Positions 62,479 to 64,000 of a stretch of DNA of 64,000 bases are shown piece by piece (the stretch's first letter is position 1; each line of letters starts with the position of its first letter). Below the pieces are notes generated by a model. That model was not told where the DNA came from and did not search any database. It was given only the letters and a program-made list of their open reading frames with translations. This stretch comes from Rhodococcus tibetensis (lineage in GTDB: Bacteria > Actinomycetota > Actinomycetes > Mycobacteriales > Mycobacteriaceae). The stretch is from NCBI RefSeq assembly GCF_024438035.1, contig NZ_JANFQF010000007.1, positions 205,029-269,028 on the forward strand, read 5' to 3'. Made by a program: the position numbers and the translations under genes.

Positions 62479-62760
62479 CGAGAATTCCCCCAGACAGGGG
62501 TTCGGCCGGGAATGTTTTCACATTCTCGGCCGGATCTCTGCTTCACGAGTTTTTCACCGTTACCGATACCTCTCTCGATCCGCGAATTCAAATATTCGCG
62601 CGTACAGCGGCCCACCGCAACGGCCAGTACTCACGCCCAGTCGTCGGGCGTCCATGATTTCCTGGCTGTGAACTTCCGGTCCCCATCAACCTGGCAGGGA
62701 CCTTCCCGGGAGGACACTACGAGATATGCGGAGCGTGTTCGCTCACCAAGCTGTTCTGGT

Positions 62761-63134
62761 CATGACACCGGACGCTGATACCGGTGCCCCGGCGCCGCGG
62801 TCACGTCCGCGTTATGCACGCACTGGGGCCACCAGCGGCCCTGCTCGCTGGCGCGGCACCACATACAGACGATCCGTGACGGTGACCAGGTCCGGATCCG
62901 GATCGTGTTCACCGTCGGCCCGGCCCAAAAGCGCTGTCCGGTGCCGCATCGAGCGGGCGTTGGCCACCGGCCACCTGTGTGGGCCAGGTACTGCCCATAC
63001 CCGATGGCGACTGCGCAGCTGCGCCCCGGCCGCTCCTACCGCAGACGAAGCCGAGCAGGTGGTCTGCCTGTTTCACGATGCGAACGGGACACCGTCCTCG
63101 GGATCGGACCCCTCGATATGACACGGGACTGCTG
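62761..63134 (+). pseudogene. Possible frameshifted small gene
   Basis: From ATG 62761 a frame reads MTPDADTGAPA; after a shift at about 62797 it continues VTSALCTHWGHQRPCSLARH and HIQTIRDGDQVRIRIVFTVG with strongly coding codons. The rest is ambiguous between two frames. No family is recognised. It may be a remnant or an assembly error. Confidence 0.3.
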
Positions 63135-63354
63135 AGGACTTTCTTTATCTGACTAATTGTCCAGGACGTTTGACCATTTGATCGCCCGTCCAATAAATGC
63201 GAGCACAGGTCCTCAGATATTGGTCAATTGTTCAAATCGATGAAATCAAAAAAATTCTCCGTGTCGTGAAACGTTTCTGAAGTCAGGTCGATATGCAAGT
63301 AAGCGCGGATCAGCAGATCCCGTGGAATGCAACAAGGGTGAGGAGTGATTTCTG
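63135..63354. promoter_or_regulatory. AT-rich upstream region of the short peptide ORF
   Basis: AT-rich sequence with an inverted pair TTGACCA (63170-63176) and TGGTCAA (63221-63227), plus CAAAAAAATTC near 63248. It probably holds the promoter of the 30-codon ORF that follows. Confidence 0.4.
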
Positions 63355-63447
63355 ATGGGTTCTGCAGGTATTGACTTCAGTGTCGCATTCGACGCTTTCC
63401 TGAAGTGGTTGAGCGTCACCTTCGGCGGTGGCATCGGCATCGGCTGA
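63355..63447 (+). CDS. 30-residue amphipathic peptide ORF
   Basis: ATG 63355 follows GAGGAG by nine bases and encodes MGSAGIDFSVAFDAFLKWLS and VTFGGGIGIG. It has no signal peptide. The middle forms an amphipathic, aromatic helix and the end is a Gly/Ile tail. Short, signal-less, amphipathic peptides include the Corynebacterium PorA/PorH outer-membrane porins, leaderless bacteriocins and modulins. A convergent secreted protein gene lies 360 bp away. Confidence 0.45.
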   Translation: MGSAGIDFSVAFDAFLKWLSVTFGGGIGIG

Positions 63448-63808
63448 CCGTTCGGCGCCAAACTAAGACAGCAGCAGCTCGACTCACCAGGACAGTGGAA
63501 GTCGGGCCGCTGCCATGCCCGGATGAATCTCCGCGAACACGGTTCGCGGACAGCAGGTCCCCTTCACAGGCCGCTCGTTCCGGGTGGGCTACCGACCCGG
63601 ATCAGCCCCAACCGTCGACAGAACAATGCAGCACTTGCCCTGCCGTCCAATGTGAGAGTGGTGCGCAAGGCTGGAAACCGTTGGGATCCAATGCTGCGGC
63701 ACGTGAGCGCGCCCGGACCCGGCGGCGACAACGGGGCCGACGACCTTCGGCCGGTGCAGCGTGGTGGCGGTGGCCACGTCTGGGACGTCGCCACCGCCGC
63801 TGCGGCTG
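63448..63808. other. Gene-free stretch with a hairpin
   Basis: No supported gene. CCGCGAA-CACGG-TTCGCGG (63531-63549) is a perfect 7-bp hairpin that may terminate the peptide transcript. Short frames on both strands lack family sequence. Confidence 0.4.
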
Positions 63809-64000
63809 TTAGCTGCCGAACCCGCTGAGGAGGTCGAGGAGGCCGTCAAGACCGAAGTCCAGGCCGCCACCGCCCGGGGAGGTCGAGGTGACGGTGACCC
63901 GCACCGGGGCGATCGGGTCCTGGTAGTCGACGTCGCCCTCCTCCTTGCACTTGGTGCGCACCTGGTACTCGCCGTCGGGGAAAACGGCCGACGTGCCGAC
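63809..64000 (-). CDS. C-terminal end of a secreted protein (runs off window)
   Basis: The last 63 codons of a minus-strand gene whose start lies outside the window. They read FPDGEYQVRTKCKEEGDVDY, PIAPVRVTVTSTSPGGGG and a tail LDFGLDGLLDLLSGFGS before the stop at 63811-63809. This looks like an Ig-like or MPT63-like beta domain ending in a Gly-rich linker and a short amphipathic C-terminal helix, a common form of rhodococcal exported proteins. The product cannot be named from the fragment. Confidence 0.55.
   Translation of the reverse strand, partial: VGTSAVFPDGEYQVRTKCKEEGDVDYQDPIAPVRVTVTSTSPGGGGLDFGLDGLLDLLSGFGS

Overview
The window is high-GC actinobacterial chromosome, almost certainly from a Rhodococcus (the large-genome opacus/jostii group is my best guess from protein style and gene order; this is inference). 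The best anchor is the order inositol-phosphate synthase / PadR regulator / DUF1707 protein / DUF5318 protein / class A penicillin-binding protein / GT87 mannosyltransferase at 36.9-46.0 kb, which matches Rv0046c-Rv0051 of Mycobacterium tuberculosis. Genes are dense, GTG starts are common and many stop/start codons overlap.

Layout. 0-5 kb: a GH63 glucosylglycerate hydrolase cut by the window edge, a secreted GH25 lysozyme, a divergent AhpD-like protein / ECF41 sigma factor pair with matching promoters, and a deletion scar holding two gene remnants. 5-13 kb: methyltransferase, frameshifted DinB/MPI-like gene, a PIN toxin/HTH antitoxin operon, a Tat-exported PhoX-type phosphatase with a PHO-box-like upstream, a PHP phosphoesterase and a membrane alpha/beta hydrolase. 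13-20 kb: the lutABC lactate-oxidation operon with its divergent FadR-type regulator and two perfect operators, then an amino-acid ABC transporter whose binding protein and permease are one polypeptide, divergent from a TetR regulator. 20-28 kb: a broken AidB-like acyl-CoA dehydrogenase, a thiolase, an F420-type oxidoreductase, decayed pfkB-like and surE genes, a TIGR04338 metalloprotein with a DUF2786 partner, and an iron-siderophore binding protein behind a good IdeR-type iron box, divergent from a sucrase/ferredoxin-like protein. 28-33 kb: a complete sugar ABC importer (ATPase, lipoprotein, two permeases). 33-46 kb: the cell-envelope block, with two class A PBPs flanking a TY-Chap-like protein, ino1, padR and three tandem DUF1707 paralogues.

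46-64 kb is accessory. It starts with a decayed LAL-type LuxR gene, a frameshifted second mIHF-like gene, a truncated lipoprotein and a decayed polymorphic-toxin-like gene whose far end carries a restriction-endonuclease-like motif. A cluster of small proteins follows around a wax ester synthase/diacylglycerol acyltransferase (ferritin-like protein, ANTAR fragment, four tiny ORFs, WhiB, TIGR02206 membrane protein, two small paralogues). Next come a MerR-controlled operon (DsbA/FrnE-type protein, CMP/dCMP-type deaminase, paired SMR exporters), a truncated class IV aminotransferase, a ribbon-helix-helix-type protein next to three 28-bp-phased iterons in AT-rich DNA, a 30-residue amphipathic peptide ORF, and the 3' end of a secreted protein.

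Two features recur across the window. One is a family of about 60-bp hairpin repeats placed exactly at gene ends (four good copies and one rearranged one), probably serving as shared transcription terminators. The other is an unusual number of frameshifted but otherwise coding-like genes. Some of these clearly are gene decay (deletions, stops); others look like single-base indels that could be assembly errors and should be checked against reads.
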